Of a stretch of DNA of 64,000 nucleotides, positions 51,661 to 61,504 are shown one piece after another. The translations under genes were made by a program, and so were the position numbers. Numbering within the stretch: position 1 is the stretch's first letter; each line of letters opens with the position of its first letter. Source of the DNA: Pectinatus haikarae (GTDB lineage Bacteria > Bacillota > Negativicutes > Selenomonadales > Selenomonadaceae); assembly GCF_015732185.1 (NCBI RefSeq), contig NZ_WIQM01000016.1, forward strand, positions 248,001 through 312,000, in the 5' to 3' direction. The notes under the pieces are model-generated. The model was not told where the DNA came from, did no database searches, and saw only the letters and a program-made list of their open reading frames with translations.

Positions 51661-52479
51661 ATGAATATTGAACTTCAGTCCAAATTGGATCACTTAATAA
51701 AATTATTGACTGATCTTGACAGTGCAGTCGTAGGTTTTTCTGCCGGTGTGGACAGCACTTTTTTAACGGCTGCAGCCTCTCGCAGTCTGGGAAAGAAAGC
51801 AATAGCCGCAACTGCGTATTCGGCTACACTGCCTGTATCAGAAAAAGAGGAGGCAGTACGAATAGCCAATCAATTAGGAATACAACATATTTTACTGCCT
51901 ATCGATGAATTGGCGAATACCGAGTTTGCAGCCAACACTAAAAATCGCTGCTATTATTGCAAAAAAACCCGCTTTAATGCCCTGCACCAATGGGGGATAG
52001 AACATGGTTATACATGGGTGCTGGACGGTGCTAACGCTGATGATTGCATGGATTATCGTCCGGGCATGAAGGCAATAGCCGAAATGGAAGGTGTATGCAG
52101 TCCCCTGCTGGAAGCCGGCTTGACCAAAGCAGAAATACGGGAAATTTCTAAAGAATGGGGTTTGCCTACATGGAATAAACCCAGTGCAGCCTGCTTATCA
52201 TCCCGAATAGCTTATGGTCTGACTGTCACAAAGGAACGTCTGAATCAAATTGAACAGGCAGAAAAGATAGTAAAAAAATTTTGCAGTGGGCAAATCCGAG
52301 TCCGACATCATGATAATTTGGCCCGCATCGAGGTTTCTCAGGCTGATATTCCCATTCTTGCCATACCTGAAAATGCTCAGTATATATGCAACGCTTTGAA
52401 AAAACTGGGATTTAAGTTTGTTACACTGGATCTTGCCGGCTATCGCACCGGCAGCATGAATGAAGTACTGGCACAATAA
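51661..52479 (+). CDS. larE: LarE: ATP-dependent sacrificial sulfur transferase
   Basis: Supplies sulfur to the nickel-pincer cofactor. The 272-residue PP-loop protein has VVGFSAGVDSTFLTAAASRS (the SGGxDS-type ATP motif, here SAGVDS), NRCYYCKKTRF and PSAACLSSRIAYG, which contains the cysteine known to donate its sulfur in single-use LarE enzymes. It lies 58 bases after larC1. larA and larB are not in the window, so the cofactor-using enzyme is elsewhere or absent. AAAGAGGTT precedes the ATG. Confidence 0.92.
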   Translation: MNIELQSKLDHLIKLLTDLDSAVVGFSAGVDSTFLTAAASRSLGKKAIAATAYSATLPVSEKEEAVRIANQLGIQHILLPIDELANTEFAANTKNRCYYCKKTRFNALHQWGIEHGYTWVLDGANADDCMDYRPGMKAIAEMEGVCSPLLEAGLTKAEIREISKEWGLPTWNKPSAACLSSRIAYGLTVTKERLNQIEQAEKIVKKFCSGQIRVRHHDNLARIEVSQADIPILAIPENAQYICNALKKLGFKFVTLDLAGYRTGSMNEVLAQ

Positions 52480-52510
52480 TTTACCTTTAAATAATTTCAT
52501 CTGAAAAATC

Positions 52511-52557
52511 AAAAAAGCAGTATCATCTGCAGCATTGCACTGCAGATGATACTGCTT
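52511..52557 (-). terminator. intrinsic terminator after rplL
   Basis: Perfect arms of 18 bases (AAGCAGTATCATCTGCAG and its complement) followed by six T on the minus strand; the weaker A/T flank on the other side may also serve larE. Confidence 0.88.
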
Positions 52558-52603
52558 AAATATTATTATTGATCCTTTATGCTCTGTCCAAAGAGAAATA
52601 AAA

Positions 52604-52972
52604 TTATTTTACTTCTACAGTTGCGCCAGCTTCTTCTAATTTAGTTTTAACAGTATCAGCTTCATCTTTAGCTACTTTTTCTTTGATAGGAGCAGGAGCA
52701 CCATCAACTAAAGCCTTAGCTTCTTTCAAACCAAGTCCGGTTATTTCACGAACAGCTTTGATAACGTTGATTTTGCTTGCGCCAGCAGATGCAAGGATTA
52801 CATCAAATTCGGTTTTTTCTTCAGCAGCAGCGCCGCCAGCGGCAGGAGCAGCAGCAACAGCAACAGGAGCAGCTGCACTAACACCGAATTTTTCTTCCAT
52901 AGCTTTTACAAGTTCAGATAATTCAAGAACAGTCATTTCTTCAATGGCTTGCATAATTTCTTCTTTAGTCAT
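52604..52972 (-). CDS. rplL: 50S ribosomal protein L7/L12
   Basis: The 122-residue stalk protein: N-terminal dimerisation region [20 protein letters not shown], Ala-rich hinge (about 36-52) and C-terminal factor-binding domain with [25 protein letters not shown] precedes the ATG. Last gene of the nusG-rplL block. Confidence 0.98.
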   Translation of the reverse strand: MTKEEIMQAIEEMTVLELSELVKAMEEKFGVSAAAPVAVAAAPAAGGAAAEEKTEFDVILASAGASKINVIKAVREITGLGLKEAKALVDGAPAPIKEKVAKDEADTVKTKLEEAGATVEVK

Positions 52973-53021
52973 TTTAATATTCCTCCAAAATTGAATGTCG
53001 TTTTATTATATAATATATAGC

Positions 53022-53561
53022 TTAGGCTGATTCTTTCTGTTTACGAATCGCTTCAAGCACATAAACAGCATTGCGGATCGTGCCCTGAAGTACATTGACC
53101 ACACCGGAAACAGGAGCCTGCATACTGCCAAGCAATTTGGCAATGAGGACTTCGCGGGAAGGCAGAGAAGCCAAAGCCTTAACGCCTTCAGCATTAATAA
53201 CCTTACCGTCAACAACACCGGCTTTAACAGTTAAAGTTTCTGTTGTTGCCAGATTGTTTTCCTTTATAAAAGTTTCAATAACTTTCGCCGGAGCAATAGC
53301 ATCTTCACTGGAATAAGCAACTGCTGTCGTACCTTCCAAATATTGAATCAAATCTTCATAACCAAGATCCTTAGCCGCAAAACGGAGCATCGTATTTTTT
53401 ACAACATGATAAACAACACCCGCTTCACGCATTTTTGCACGAAGCTTTGTATCCTGAGCAACAGTGAGACCTTTATAGCTGGTGAGAACAATCCCCTGTG
53501 CATTGGTAAAGCTTTCCTTAAGTTCTGCAACGATAGCTTGTTTTTCTGGACGTACTGCCAT
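53022..53561 (-). CDS. rplJ: 50S ribosomal protein L10
   Basis: The 179-residue stalk base protein: AVRPEKQAIVAELKESFTNA at the start, ending in a helix that binds L7/L12 dimers. The ATG at 53561 follows GGAGGTG; the longer frame runs into the L10 leader. Regulated by that leader. Confidence 0.97.
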   Translation of the reverse strand: MAVRPEKQAIVAELKESFTNAQGIVLTSYKGLTVAQDTKLRAKMREAGVVYHVVKNTMLRFAAKDLGYEDLIQYLEGTTAVAYSSEDAIAPAKVIETFIKENNLATTETLTVKAGVVDGKVINAEGVKALASLPSREVLIAKLLGSMQAPVSGVVNVLQGTIRNAVYVLEAIRKQKESA

Positions 53562-53564
53562 GAA

Positions 53565-53725
53565 AACACCTCCTCTCAAAAATTGTGCCTGCATAACAAA
53601 ACAGCCTGTGGTCTTCTGCCGCAGGCTGCATTTTAGAATAATGGCATTGCCATATATATCAAAAATCCATTAAACCTCGGCAGGCAATCACAATTATACC
53701 GCGATGCGGCACCTGCTGTCTTAAG
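53565..53725 (-). promoter_or_regulatory. L10 leader (ribosomal protein autoregulatory RNA)
   Basis: Between rplA and rplJ the minus strand reads ACAGCAGGTGCCGCA, then GCCTGCCGAGGT, the conserved elements of the L10 leader to which the L10-L12 complex binds. CAGCCTGCGG and CCACAGGCTG followed by TTTTGTT form the downstream attenuator-like hairpin. A promoter may lie inside or upstream. Confidence 0.8.
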
Positions 53726-53739
53726 TTTCTTAAGATGTA

Positions 53740-54441
53740 TTATTCAGCTTTAGTTGCTTTCAAAGACGGATTAACATGAACACCAGGGCCCATAGTAGCA
53801 CTCAAGGTAACAGATTTCATATATTGTCCCTTTGCTGCTGCCGGTTTCACTTTTATCAGTGTATCAATCAATATCTGGAAATTTTCCAGTAACTTAGCAC
53901 TGTCAAAAGAAGCTTTTCCGATAGGCACATGAATATTCCCTGCTTTATCCGTACGATATTCGATCTTACCGGCTTTTATTTCGCCGATAGCTTTTGTAAG
54001 ATCCATAGTAACAGTTCCCAATTTTGGATTAGGCATCAGGCCACGCGGACCAAGAATCTTACCTAAACGACCAACAACCCCCATCATATCAGGAGTCGCA
54101 ACTGTTACATCAAAATCATACCAGCCGCCTTGAATCTTAGTAACAAACTCATCTGATCCAACATAATCAGCTCCCGCTGCTTCCGCTTCGTTAACCTTGT
54201 CACCTTTAGCAAAAACGAGAACCTTTTTAGTTTTACCTGTACCGTGCGGCAGAACTAATGCGCCGCGAACCTGCTGATCCGCATATTTAGGATCTACACC
54301 TAAACGTATTGCCGCTTCTATTGTTTCATCAAACTTAGCTGTCGCAGTTTTTTTAACTAATTCAACAGCTTCGGAAGCATCATAAAGCTTATCTTCAATA
54401 AGTTTTGCTGCATCCTGATATTTTTTGCCAAATTTGGCCAT
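53740..54441 (-). CDS. rplA: 50S ribosomal protein L1
   Basis: The 233-residue two-domain L1: [20 protein letters not shown] at the start, [20 protein letters not shown], and [20 protein letters not shown]-like segment ([20 protein letters not shown]). The ATG at 54441 follows AAAGGAGAA. Cotranscribed with rplK, 53 bases upstream. Confidence 0.98.
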   Translation of the reverse strand: MAKFGKKYQDAAKLIEDKLYDASEAVELVKKTATAKFDETIEAAIRLGVDPKYADQQVRGALVLPHGTGKTKKVLVFAKGDKVNEAEAAGADYVGSDEFVTKIQGGWYDFDVTVATPDMMGVVGRLGKILGPRGLMPNPKLGTVTMDLTKAIGEIKAGKIEYRTDKAGNIHVPIGKASFDSAKLLENFQILIDTLIKVKPAAAKGQYMKSVTLSATMGPGVHVNPSLKATKAE

Positions 54442-54494
54442 AAAATATTCTCCTTTCGTGGTTATAACGGGTATGCCTCCCACGTACTATGAAA

Positions 54495-54920
54495 TCAATC
54501 TACGATTTCAATCCCCATACTACGGGCAGTGCCTTCTATCATACGGGTTGCTGCTTCAACATCAGCAGCATTCAAATCCTGCATTTTTGATTCAGCAATT
54601 TCTGCAGCTTTTGCGCGAGGCAACTTAGCTACTTTCTTTTTGTTTGGTTCACCAGAAGCCTTTTCAATCCCAGCAGCTTTTTTTAATAATATTGCAGCTG
54701 GCGGTGTCTTCGTGATAAAGGTAAAAGAACGATCTTCAAACACACTGATTTCTACAGGAATTATAAGACCAGCCTGTTTGGCTGTTCGTTCATTGAATTC
54801 TTTAACAAAAGCCATAATATTTACCCCAGCCTGACCTAATGCAGGACCAACCGGAGGAGCAGGAGTCGCTTTTCCTGCTGCTACTTGCAGCTTTACCATC
54901 TTTACAACTTTTTTCGGCAT
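54495..54920 (-). CDS. rplK: 50S ribosomal protein L11
   Basis: The 141-residue L11: [20 protein letters not shown] and [20 protein letters not shown], with the C-terminal rRNA-binding domain. ATG at 54920 is preceded by AAGGAGGTG. Confidence 0.98.
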   Translation of the reverse strand: MPKKVVKMVKLQVAAGKATPAPPVGPALGQAGVNIMAFVKEFNERTAKQAGLIIPVEISVFEDRSFTFITKTPPAAILLKKAAGIEKASGEPNKKKVAKLPRAKAAEIAESKMQDLNAADVEAATRMIEGTARSMGIEIVD

Positions 54921-54947
54921 ATCTAACACCTCCTTAAACGAGATATA

Positions 54948-55499
54948 TTAAATCTTCTCTATTTGGTCAAAGCCGACTTCTACAGTCGTTTCCCTGCCAA
55001 ACATATCGACGATAACTTTCACTTTTGATTTATTATAATCAATTTCTGTAACAGTTGCTGCAAAATTCTCGAAAGCCCCTGAATTAATATGGACGCTTTC
55101 TCCTATTTCTACATCAATGCTGACTGTCGCCGAAACAGCTCCATCTTCTCCACAGGAACCAAGAATCTTTTTCACTTCTCCGTCAGTAAGAGGAATAGGT
55201 TTCGTTCCAGATCCGACAAAGCCGGTAACTCCAGGTGTATTTCTTACTACGTACCACGAACGGTCACTCACGATCATTTCGACAAGCACATATCCCGGAA
55301 AAACTTTATGACTTACTACCTTTTCTTTCCCGTTTTTCTTCTCAATTTCATTTTCCAAAGGAACAACTATTTTAAATATTTCACTTTCCATCCCCATGGA
55401 ATGAACCTTACGTTCCAGATTAACCTTTACTTTGTTTTCATAACCGGAATAGGTATGAATGACATACCATCTTTTTTCAGTTTCCGCATTAATGGACAT
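54948..55499 (-). CDS. nusG: transcription termination/antitermination factor NusG
   Basis: The 183-residue NusG: NGN domain (about 8-110, RWYVIHTYSGYENKVKVNLE; VFPGYVLVEMIVSDRSWYVV) and KOW domain (about 128-183, ENFAATVTEIDYNKSKVKVI). GGGAGGTG precedes the ATG. Standard place between secE and rplK. Confidence 0.98.
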   Translation of the reverse strand: MSINAETEKRWYVIHTYSGYENKVKVNLERKVHSMGMESEIFKIVVPLENEIEKKNGKEKVVSHKVFPGYVLVEMIVSDRSWYVVRNTPGVTGFVGSGTKPIPLTDGEVKKILGSCGEDGAVSATVSIDVEIGESVHINSGAFENFAATVTEIDYNKSKVKVIVDMFGRETTVEVGFDQIEKI

Positions 55500-55518
55500 T
55501 CACTGCACCTCCCCGGTA

Positions 55519-55752
55519 TCAACGCAAAATAATTTCTAAAGCCCTGGCGAAAACGGTATCGCATATCCAGATGAGAGCACACACAAATATAACTGCGATG
55601 AATACAACGACTGTATAAGAAGACAATTCCTTACGAGTAGGCCAAACCACTCTTTTCATTTCTGCTTTGACGCCAGTTAGAAATTCTTTTAGATTGAAAC
55701 TCTTACTTTTTTCATTCTCAGTTGTCATTTTCCCATCAGTCAATCCATTCAC
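55519..55752 (-). CDS. secE: preprotein translocase subunit SecE
   Basis: A 77-residue single-pass SecE: FLTGVKAEMKRVVWPTRKEL, the conserved amphipathic region, then a membrane helix (about 47-66). AGGATGTG precedes the first ATG; an internal ATG at codon 9 is an alternative. Confidence 0.95.
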   Translation of the reverse strand: MNGLTDGKMTTENEKSKSFNLKEFLTGVKAEMKRVVWPTRKELSSYTVVVFIAVIFVCALIWICDTVFARALEIILR

Positions 55753-55800
55753 ATCCTAAAATAAATACAGTATAAAACTCATCATCTTCAAACATAAAAA

Positions 55801-55950
55801 TTATTTTGTTTCTCTATGCGGTGTATGTTTCTGACAAAACTTGCAATATTTATTCATTTCCAGTCTGTCCGGATCGTTCTTTTTGTTTTTATTGGTCTGA
55901 TAATTACGCTGTTTGCAAACTGTGCAGGCCAAAGTAACTGCATTACGCAT
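55801..55950 (-). CDS. rpmG: 50S ribosomal protein L33
   Basis: A 49-residue zinc-type L33 read from the minus strand: start [20 protein letters not shown], then [20 protein letters not shown] and a short tail ending HRETK. Both CxxC pairs are present, so this is the zinc-binding form. It is the usual gene upstream of secE. Confidence 0.96.
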   Translation of the reverse strand: MRNAVTLACTVCKQRNYQTNKNKKNDPDRLEMNKYCKFCQKHTPHRETK

Positions 55951-56127
55951 TTCCTATGCACTCCTTACCGAATAATAATTCATATGATAATTTATCAAGC
56001 GCCGCAATTTTACGGCTGCATACCCGAATAAACTTTACCATAGCAAGCGATAACTGTCAATTAAAAACCGCTTTAATTTCTTACTTACATAAATAAAACC
56101 CCCATAAAAGGGGTTGTACTTGCACTT

Positions 56128-56204
56128 TGGTGGCGGCGCACGGATTTGAACCGCGGACACTGCGGGTATGAACCGCATGCTCTAGCCAACTGAGCTACGC
56201 CGCC
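56128..56204 (-). tRNA. tRNA-Met (CAT), elongator
   Basis: 77 nt with encoded CCA; acceptor GGCGGCG pairs with CGCCGCC; anticodon loop TTCATAC. It closely resembles the elongator tRNA-Met of Firmicutes rather than tRNA-Ile(CAT). Confidence 0.95.
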
Positions 56205-56220
56205 GCAATTCTCTTTTTTA

Positions 56221-56296
56221 TGGAGCTGATGACCAGGATTGAACTGGTGACCTTATCCTTACCAAGGATACGCTCTGCCGACTGAGCTACATCAGC
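56221..56296 (-). tRNA. tRNA-Thr (GGT)
   Basis: 76 nt with encoded CCA; acceptor GCTGATG pairs with CATCAGC; anticodon loop CTTGGTAAG gives GGT. Confidence 0.96.
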
Positions 56297-56301
56297 ATAA
56301 T

Positions 56302-56377
<76 letters not shown>

Positions 56378-56383
56378 ATAATT

Positions 56384-56459
56384 TGGAGCTGACGAGAGGA
56401 CTTGAACCTCCAACCTGCTGATTACAAATCAGCTGCTCTGCCAATTGAGCTACATCAGC
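56384..56459 (-). tRNA. tRNA-Thr (TGT)
   Basis: 76 nt with encoded CCA; acceptor GCTGATG pairs with the imperfect GTCAGC end; anticodon loop TTTGTAA gives TGT. Confidence 0.95.
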
Positions 56460-56582
56460 ATGCTATGCCTTTCAATCGAATCAGCCGTCGGTAATATATA
56501 CTACCATGTTCTAAACCATTTGTAAAGAACTTTTTTCATTTTTTTTAATCCAATCAATGAAATAAATTCTTAATGAAAAAAA

Positions 56583-56659
56583 TGGTCGGGATGACAGGAT
56601 TCGAACCTGCGACCTCATCGTCCCGAACGATGCGCGCTACCAAGCTGTGCTACATCCCG
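56583..56659 (-). tRNA. tRNA-Pro (CGG)
   Basis: 77 nt with encoded CCA; acceptor CGGGATG pairs with CATCCCG; anticodon loop TTCGGGA gives CGG. It is separated by about 120 AT-rich bases from the other four. Confidence 0.95.
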
Positions 56660-57028
56660 TTGAAAACAAAATATATTATATCGCTTTTCAAACAATAATG
56701 CAAGCCTTATTTTAAAATTATTTCTGCATATTTATATCTTTTTCTCTGTAATTAATACGGGAACCGATTAAAAAGCAATGCACGTATTTCATATTTTAGA
56801 TTCAGCGTTATTTTAAAGTTTGCATGAACATATCGGATAATCGGATATGTTCAATACAATTTCAAGACAGGCCTATCAGCAGGATATAAATTAAATATTT
56901 TTGAGATCATTTTCTTTTATTTTATAAAAGCAGATTGTAATATTGCAAATATATTATGTTTTAGCTATAATAAATTTTACCGACTTTGAAGCGGCAATTA
57001 TATTATATAGAAGCAGGAGAGTTTTATA
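56660..57028. other. intergenic region with inverted repeat and ilvA-type gene promoter
   Basis: No gene. TGAACATATC (56825-56834) and GATATGTTCA (56844-56853) form a perfect 10-bp inverted repeat around GGATAATCG, without a T run; it may be an operator. A promoter TTGCAA (56943-56948), 17 bases, TATAAT (56966-56971) precedes the threonine ammonia-lyase gene. Confidence 0.6.
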
Positions 57029-58288
57029 ATGGAAAAAACAGCAGTAAAAAAAGAGACAGTGCAGATGCCTGCACAAATTGTCGCAGAAACATCAATAGCC
57101 GATGTTTATCGCGCGGCCAAACAACTTGACGGTATAACCCGTCATACTGATCTTATTTATAGTGAATATTTCTCTCAGATTTCATCCAATGATGTATATA
57201 TAAAACCAGAAAATCTTCAAAAAACAGGTTCGTTTAAGCTTCGCGGTGCATATAACTGCATCAGCCAGCTGTCTGACGCGCAGAAAAAACGTGGTGTAAT
57301 TGCTGCTTCTGCTGGTAATCATGCGCAGGGAGTGGCATTTGCCGCCCAAAAATTAGGTATTAAAGCAGTAATAGTCATGCCCGCCACGACACCGATTCTA
57401 AAAGTTGAGGCGACGCGTGCTTACGGAGCAGAGGTTATCCTGTACGGCGACAGCTACGATGATGCCTGTGCAAAAGCTTATGAGTTAGAAAAAAAGAACG
57501 GTTATGTTTTTATTCATCCTTTTAATAATCTGCAGGTCTTGCTTGGGCAGGGAACGACCGCACTGGAAATTATAGACAGCCTGAAGGATGTTGATGTCAT
57601 TCTTGTTCCGATCGGCGGGGGCGGTTTTGCCAGCGGGGTAGCTTTGGCAACAAAGCTTGTAAATCCTCATGTAAAAGTGATCGGGGTCGAGCCGGCAGGC
57701 GCAGCCTGCATAAAGGCGTCTTTAGAAGCAGACAGAGTAGTATCACTTGCCAGTGTGGAAACAGTGGCAGAAGGCACAGCAGTGAAAACTCCCGGTGATC
57801 TTACCTTCGCCTTCATAAAAAAATATGTTGATGATGTGATAACAGTCACGGAATTCGAAATAATGTCCGCACTGCTTTCTTTGATAGAAAAGCACAAGCT
57901 CATAGCTGAGGGAGCAGGTGTTCTTTCCTTGGCAGCTTTGCCTAAATTATCTTTCAAGGGAAAAAAAGTCGCAGCTATAGTCAGCGGCGGCAATATCGAT
58001 ATATCTACAATTTCAGCGCTTATAGATAAAGCATTGGTGGCACGCAGCCGTGTGTTCTGTTTCAGCGTTCAGCTGCCTGACAAGCCGGGACAGCTTCTTG
58101 CAATCTCAAAAATTCTGGCAGATCTTGATGCCAATGTCATTCATCTTGATCACAATCAAGCTAAAGTTACGGATAGTTTTCAAAAAGTATTATTGGAAGT
58201 GACCGTTGAAACTCATAACAGCGAACATGTCGCAAAAATTTCTGAGGAATTAAAAAAACATGGCTTCCAAATTACGAAAGTATATTAA
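57029..58288 (+). CDS. threonine ammonia-lyase (threonine deaminase)
   Basis: PLP enzyme converting threonine to 2-oxobutanoate and ammonia. The 419-residue protein has KTGSFKLRGAYN (PLP lysine), SAGNHAQGVAFAAQKLGIKA, VPIGGGGFASG (phosphate loop) and a single C-terminal ACT domain (about 345-419, VQLPDKPGQLLAISKILADL). One ACT domain and this length fit the shorter catabolic-type or ACT-bearing IlvA of Firmicutes. AGCAGGAGAG precedes the ATG. Either isoleucine synthesis or threonine catabolism is possible. Confidence 0.93.
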   Translation: MEKTAVKKETVQMPAQIVAETSIADVYRAAKQLDGITRHTDLIYSEYFSQISSNDVYIKPENLQKTGSFKLRGAYNCISQLSDAQKKRGVIAASAGNHAQGVAFAAQKLGIKAVIVMPATTPILKVEATRAYGAEVILYGDSYDDACAKAYELEKKNGYVFIHPFNNLQVLLGQGTTALEIIDSLKDVDVILVPIGGGGFASGVALATKLVNPHVKVIGVEPAGAACIKASLEADRVVSLASVETVAEGTAVKTPGDLTFAFIKKYVDDVITVTEFEIMSALLSLIEKHKLIAEGAGVLSLAALPKLSFKGKKVAAIVSGGNIDISTISALIDKALVARSRVFCFSVQLPDKPGQLLAISKILADLDANVIHLDHNQAKVTDSFQKVLLEVTVETHNSEHVAKISEELKKHGFQITKVY

Positions 58289-58328
58289 AGAATGTTTTAG
58301 ATCGGCAGAATTAATCTCCCGGATTGAC

Positions 58329-58387
58329 AAAAAAACTGCCCCCCAAAAGTTAGATTTAGGAAATCTGACTTTCGAGGGGCAGTTTTT
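58329..58387. terminator. bidirectional terminator between threonine ammonia-lyase and Dcu genes
   Basis: AAAAAACTGCCCC and GGGGCAGTTTTT enclose an inner AGATTT/AAATCT stem. A long hairpin with A and T tracts, placed between convergent genes. Confidence 0.88.
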
Positions 58388-58429
58388 CATTGCACAATAG
58401 CGTTTATGTCAGTCATCGAAAAATTAAAT

Positions 58430-59773
58430 TCAATACAGTATATGCGCTATTATATAGCCCACACAGCTGCCTGTAATAATACCGATAAGTCCGGGAAGTA
58501 TAAAGCTATGATTTATTACAAACTTGCCGATGCGTGTAGTACCCGAACGGTCAAAACCAATGCAAGCCAGATCCGAAGGATATGTCGGCAAAACGAAATA
58601 CCCGTAACAAGCTGAAATAAATGAGATGATTATCAGCGGATCTACACCTACGCTCAATGCCATGGGGACAACAATAGCCAATGCCGCAGCCTGCGAATTA
58701 ACAAGTTTTGATATCAAGAACAATACTACCGCATAGGTCCATGGATATTGGAGAACCACTTCTCCCAATACTTTTTTCATTCCCGGCAGATAGGCACCAA
58801 AATAGGTTTCTGCCATCCACGCTACACCATACACAGAAACAACAGCCACCATACCGGATTTAAATACCGATCCGTTTGTAACCTCACTTACCTTGACCTT
58901 GCACGCCAAGAGGATTACCGCAGCTATAACAAGCATAGACAACTGAATAGTAGGCGTCATTGACAATGGCTGCCATACGCCTTTTCCGTCAGGTACAAAC
59001 GGAAGCAGTTCTGTCGGGAAGCTACCGAACAAGGCTATTACTACTATTCCCGCCAGAAAAATAAAAGTCGCTCTGTATGCAGTCTTTGGCAGTTTCATTT
59101 CGGCTATGGATTCACCCTGCTCTTCATAAATATAAGCACGCTGCTCCGGATCTGCCAGTCTTGCCTGAAATGCCGCATCCTTGTCCAAATCCTTGCCGCG
59201 ATGCAAACTCCATAATCCGGCCACAACTACTCCGCAAAAAGTGGCAGGTATCGATACTGACAATATCTGCACAACCCCCAAAGGATGAGATGTATTTGCC
59301 AGCATTGCTACCATTGATACTACAGCCACCGACGCAGGTGAAGCGCATATTCCCATCTGTGAAGCAACGGAAGCCACAGCCATAGGGCGTTCCGGACGTA
59401 TATTCTGCTTTATGGCAATATCATAAATGATCGGAAACATCGTATAAACCACATGACCTGTTCCGCATAAGACAGTAAGAAACCATGTCGTAATAGGAGC
59501 CAGGACTGTTACTTTCTGAGGATTCTTACGCAATATTTTCTCTGCATATTTCAGCATAACATCCAGTCCCTTTGATGCCTGCAAAAAGCCTGAGCATGTT
59601 ACGACAGCCATGATGGTAAGCATAACATCAATAGGCGGTTTACCGGGAACCAGCCCTATGACAAAGACGAAAAAAGTTAAACCGATACCTGATACTGCCG
59701 CCAATCCCAAGCCGCCATAATGCACACCGACAACGAGACAGGCGATTAGAACAATAAAACCTAAAATTTCCAT
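58430..59773 (-). CDS. anaerobic C4-dicarboxylate transporter, Dcu family
   Basis: A 447-residue inner-membrane protein with about 11-12 hydrophobic segments. TTWFLTVLCGTGHVVYTMFP, VASQMGICASPASVAVVSMV and YPSDLACIGFDRSGTTRIGK match the DcuA/DcuB signature. It exchanges fumarate, malate, aspartate and succinate in anaerobic respiration. GGAGGG precedes the ATG. Which of DcuA or DcuB it equals is not decided. Confidence 0.92.
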   Translation of the reverse strand: MEILGFIVLIACLVVGVHYGGLGLAAVSGIGLTFFVFVIGLVPGKPPIDVMLTIMAVVTCSGFLQASKGLDVMLKYAEKILRKNPQKVTVLAPITTWFLTVLCGTGHVVYTMFPIIYDIAIKQNIRPERPMAVASVASQMGICASPASVAVVSMVAMLANTSHPLGVVQILSVSIPATFCGVVVAGLWSLHRGKDLDKDAAFQARLADPEQRAYIYEEQGESIAEMKLPKTAYRATFIFLAGIVVIALFGSFPTELLPFVPDGKGVWQPLSMTPTIQLSMLVIAAVILLACKVKVSEVTNGSVFKSGMVAVVSVYGVAWMAETYFGAYLPGMKKVLGEVVLQYPWTYAVVLFLISKLVNSQAAALAIVVPMALSVGVDPLIIISFISACYGYFVLPTYPSDLACIGFDRSGTTRIGKFVINHSFILPGLIGIITGSCVGYIIAHILY

Positions 59774-60189
59774 AATATGAGTCCCTCCAAAATAAATTGT
59801 ATTTATTATACAATAGGGTTATTATATAAATTTAAAATGGATTAGTCAAATTCATATAAACATAAAAATGGGCAATTTATATTTATGTTTATATAATATA
59901 ACTGCTGAAAAACATTGTAAAGCAAATATTTCGGCATATTGTCATCTGTATTTATTTATTCAATTGTTTTTTTTATTGCATGCGATCGGTTTTTTTTATG
60001 ATAAGCTACACCGTCCTGTTCCAGCTTATATAACCTTTTTCCTGATCTGCTAAAATACTCCCGAATTTATTCTTTTACTTTTCCGATAGAATTATTTTTT
60101 TATAACACAAAAACTCCCTATAAAATAGACAAAAGAAAAATCCATTTTATGGGGAATTTTTTACATTTCCTTACTGCGGTTTTTTACTA
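59774..60189. other. intergenic region between Dcu and metK
   Basis: On the minus strand TTGACT (59849-59844), 17 bases, TATAAT (59826-59821) is the likely Dcu promoter. The metK terminator lies at 60110-60162. The rest is AT-rich; a 61-codon frame at 59868-60053 looks like noise. Confidence 0.6.
60110..60162 (-). terminator. probable intrinsic terminator after metK
   Basis: On the minus strand AAATTCCCCATAAAAT and ATTTTATAGGGAGTTTTT enclose an A/T-rich loop, ending in T. One mismatch in the stem. Confidence 0.7.
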
Positions 60190-61377
60190 TTATAATTTAC
60201 TGACTGCCGCCTTTATTTCATCAGCTTTGTTCAGCCTTTCCCATGGCAGATCCAGATCATTTCTGCCGAAATGGCCGTAAGCGGCCGTCTGTCTGTAAAT
60301 AGGTCTTCTTAGTTCCAGTGTTTCAATAATGGCACCCGGTCTCAGATCAAATACTGTTTTTATAACATCCACTATCTGCCCGTCGCTTATTTTTCCTGTT
60401 CCAAAAGTTTCAACGGCGACTGATACGGGTCTGGCAACTCCTATTGCATATGCCAGTTCGATTTCTATTTTATCCGCTATGCCTGACGCAACTATATTCT
60501 TTGCCACCCAGCGTGCGGCATATGCTGCCGAACGGTCAACTTTCGTCGCGTCTTTGCCGGAGAACGCACCGCCTCCATGACGGCTTGTTCCTCCGTATGT
60601 ATCTACGATTATTTTTCTCCCGGTCAGCCCAGAATCTCCCTGAGGTCCGCCTATAACAAAACGGCCTGTCGGATTGATAAAATATTTTGTCTGCCCGTCA
60701 AGCAGGTTGGCCGGAATTACCTCCCGAATCACATATTTTTTTACATCTGCTTCTATTTGTTCAAGTGATATTTCTTCACTATGCTGCGTGGACAATACTA
60801 TTGTATCAATTCGTTTCACATTATTATCATCATCAAATTCCACTGTCACCTGTGTTTTGCCATCAGGTTTCAGATATGGCAGAACACCCGTTTTTCTCAC
60901 CTTAGCCAATTGCCTTGCCAGACGATGTGCAAAGGTAATCGCCGGCGGCAGATACTCGGGTGTTTCATTAGTAGCGTAACCGAAAATTATTCCCTGATCG
61001 CCCGCACCTGTATCAAAAGCTGATGCATTTTCTTCAGAACGCGTTTCCAGAGCTTTATCGACTCCTTGAGCGATATCCGGTGACTGCTCGTCGACCGACA
61101 CCAGTACGGCGATCGAATCGGCATTAAATCCGTCTGATTTTTTATTGTACCCTATATTGCGTATTGTTTCACGGGTGATTTTAGCAATATCGACGTATGC
61201 TTTCGTAGAAATTTCTCCTACAATCAAAGCCAGTCCGGTAGCAACCGTAGTTTCTGCCGCCACTCTGGAATAGGGATCCTGTTCCAGCAGCGCATCTAAT
61301 ATGGCATCTGAAATCTGGTCGGCTATTTTATCAGGATGTCCTTCCGTAACTGATTCGGATGTAAATAATTTTCCCAT
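60190..61377 (-). CDS. metK: S-adenosylmethionine synthetase
   Basis: Makes SAM from methionine and ATP. The 395-residue protein shows [20 protein letters not shown] at the start, [12 protein letters not shown] (signature 1) and [20 protein letters not shown] (signature 2). GAGGTAA precedes the ATG. No S-box is visible upstream (61378-61504). Confidence 0.98.
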   Translation of the reverse strand: MGKLFTSESVTEGHPDKIADQISDAILDALLEQDPYSRVAAETTVATGLALIVGEISTKAYVDIAKITRETIRNIGYNKKSDGFNADSIAVLVSVDEQSPDIAQGVDKALETRSEENASAFDTGAGDQGIIFGYATNETPEYLPPAITFAHRLARQLAKVRKTGVLPYLKPDGKTQVTVEFDDDNNVKRIDTIVLSTQHSEEISLEQIEADVKKYVIREVIPANLLDGQTKYFINPTGRFVIGGPQGDSGLTGRKIIVDTYGGTSRHGGGAFSGKDATKVDRSAAYAARWVAKNIVASGIADKIEIELAYAIGVARPVSVAVETFGTGKISDGQIVDVIKTVFDLRPGAIIETLELRRPIYRQTAAYGHFGRNDLDLPWERLNKADEIKAAVSKL

Positions 61378-61504
61378 GGTGAATTACCTCTTTTATATTA
61401 TTTTTGTACTTACACGCTCATTATCCACCCACCTGATATTGCATTATTACCCGCCAAATAATTTTTATCATTTGAATGTTACTGCTTTGATCATTTTTTG
61501 CCGT

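Noticed and set aside
56128-56204. tRNA-Ile with a CAT anticodon
   Set aside because: The sequence matches elongator tRNA-Met of Firmicutes in the acceptor and anticodon stems.
59868-60053. 61-codon plus-strand frame between the Dcu and metK genes
   Set aside because: No ribosome site, low-complexity hydrophobic translation from AT-rich DNA, no neighbour context.
61378-61504. SAM riboswitch upstream of metK
   Set aside because: The spacer is short and AT-rich with none of the conserved S-box elements.
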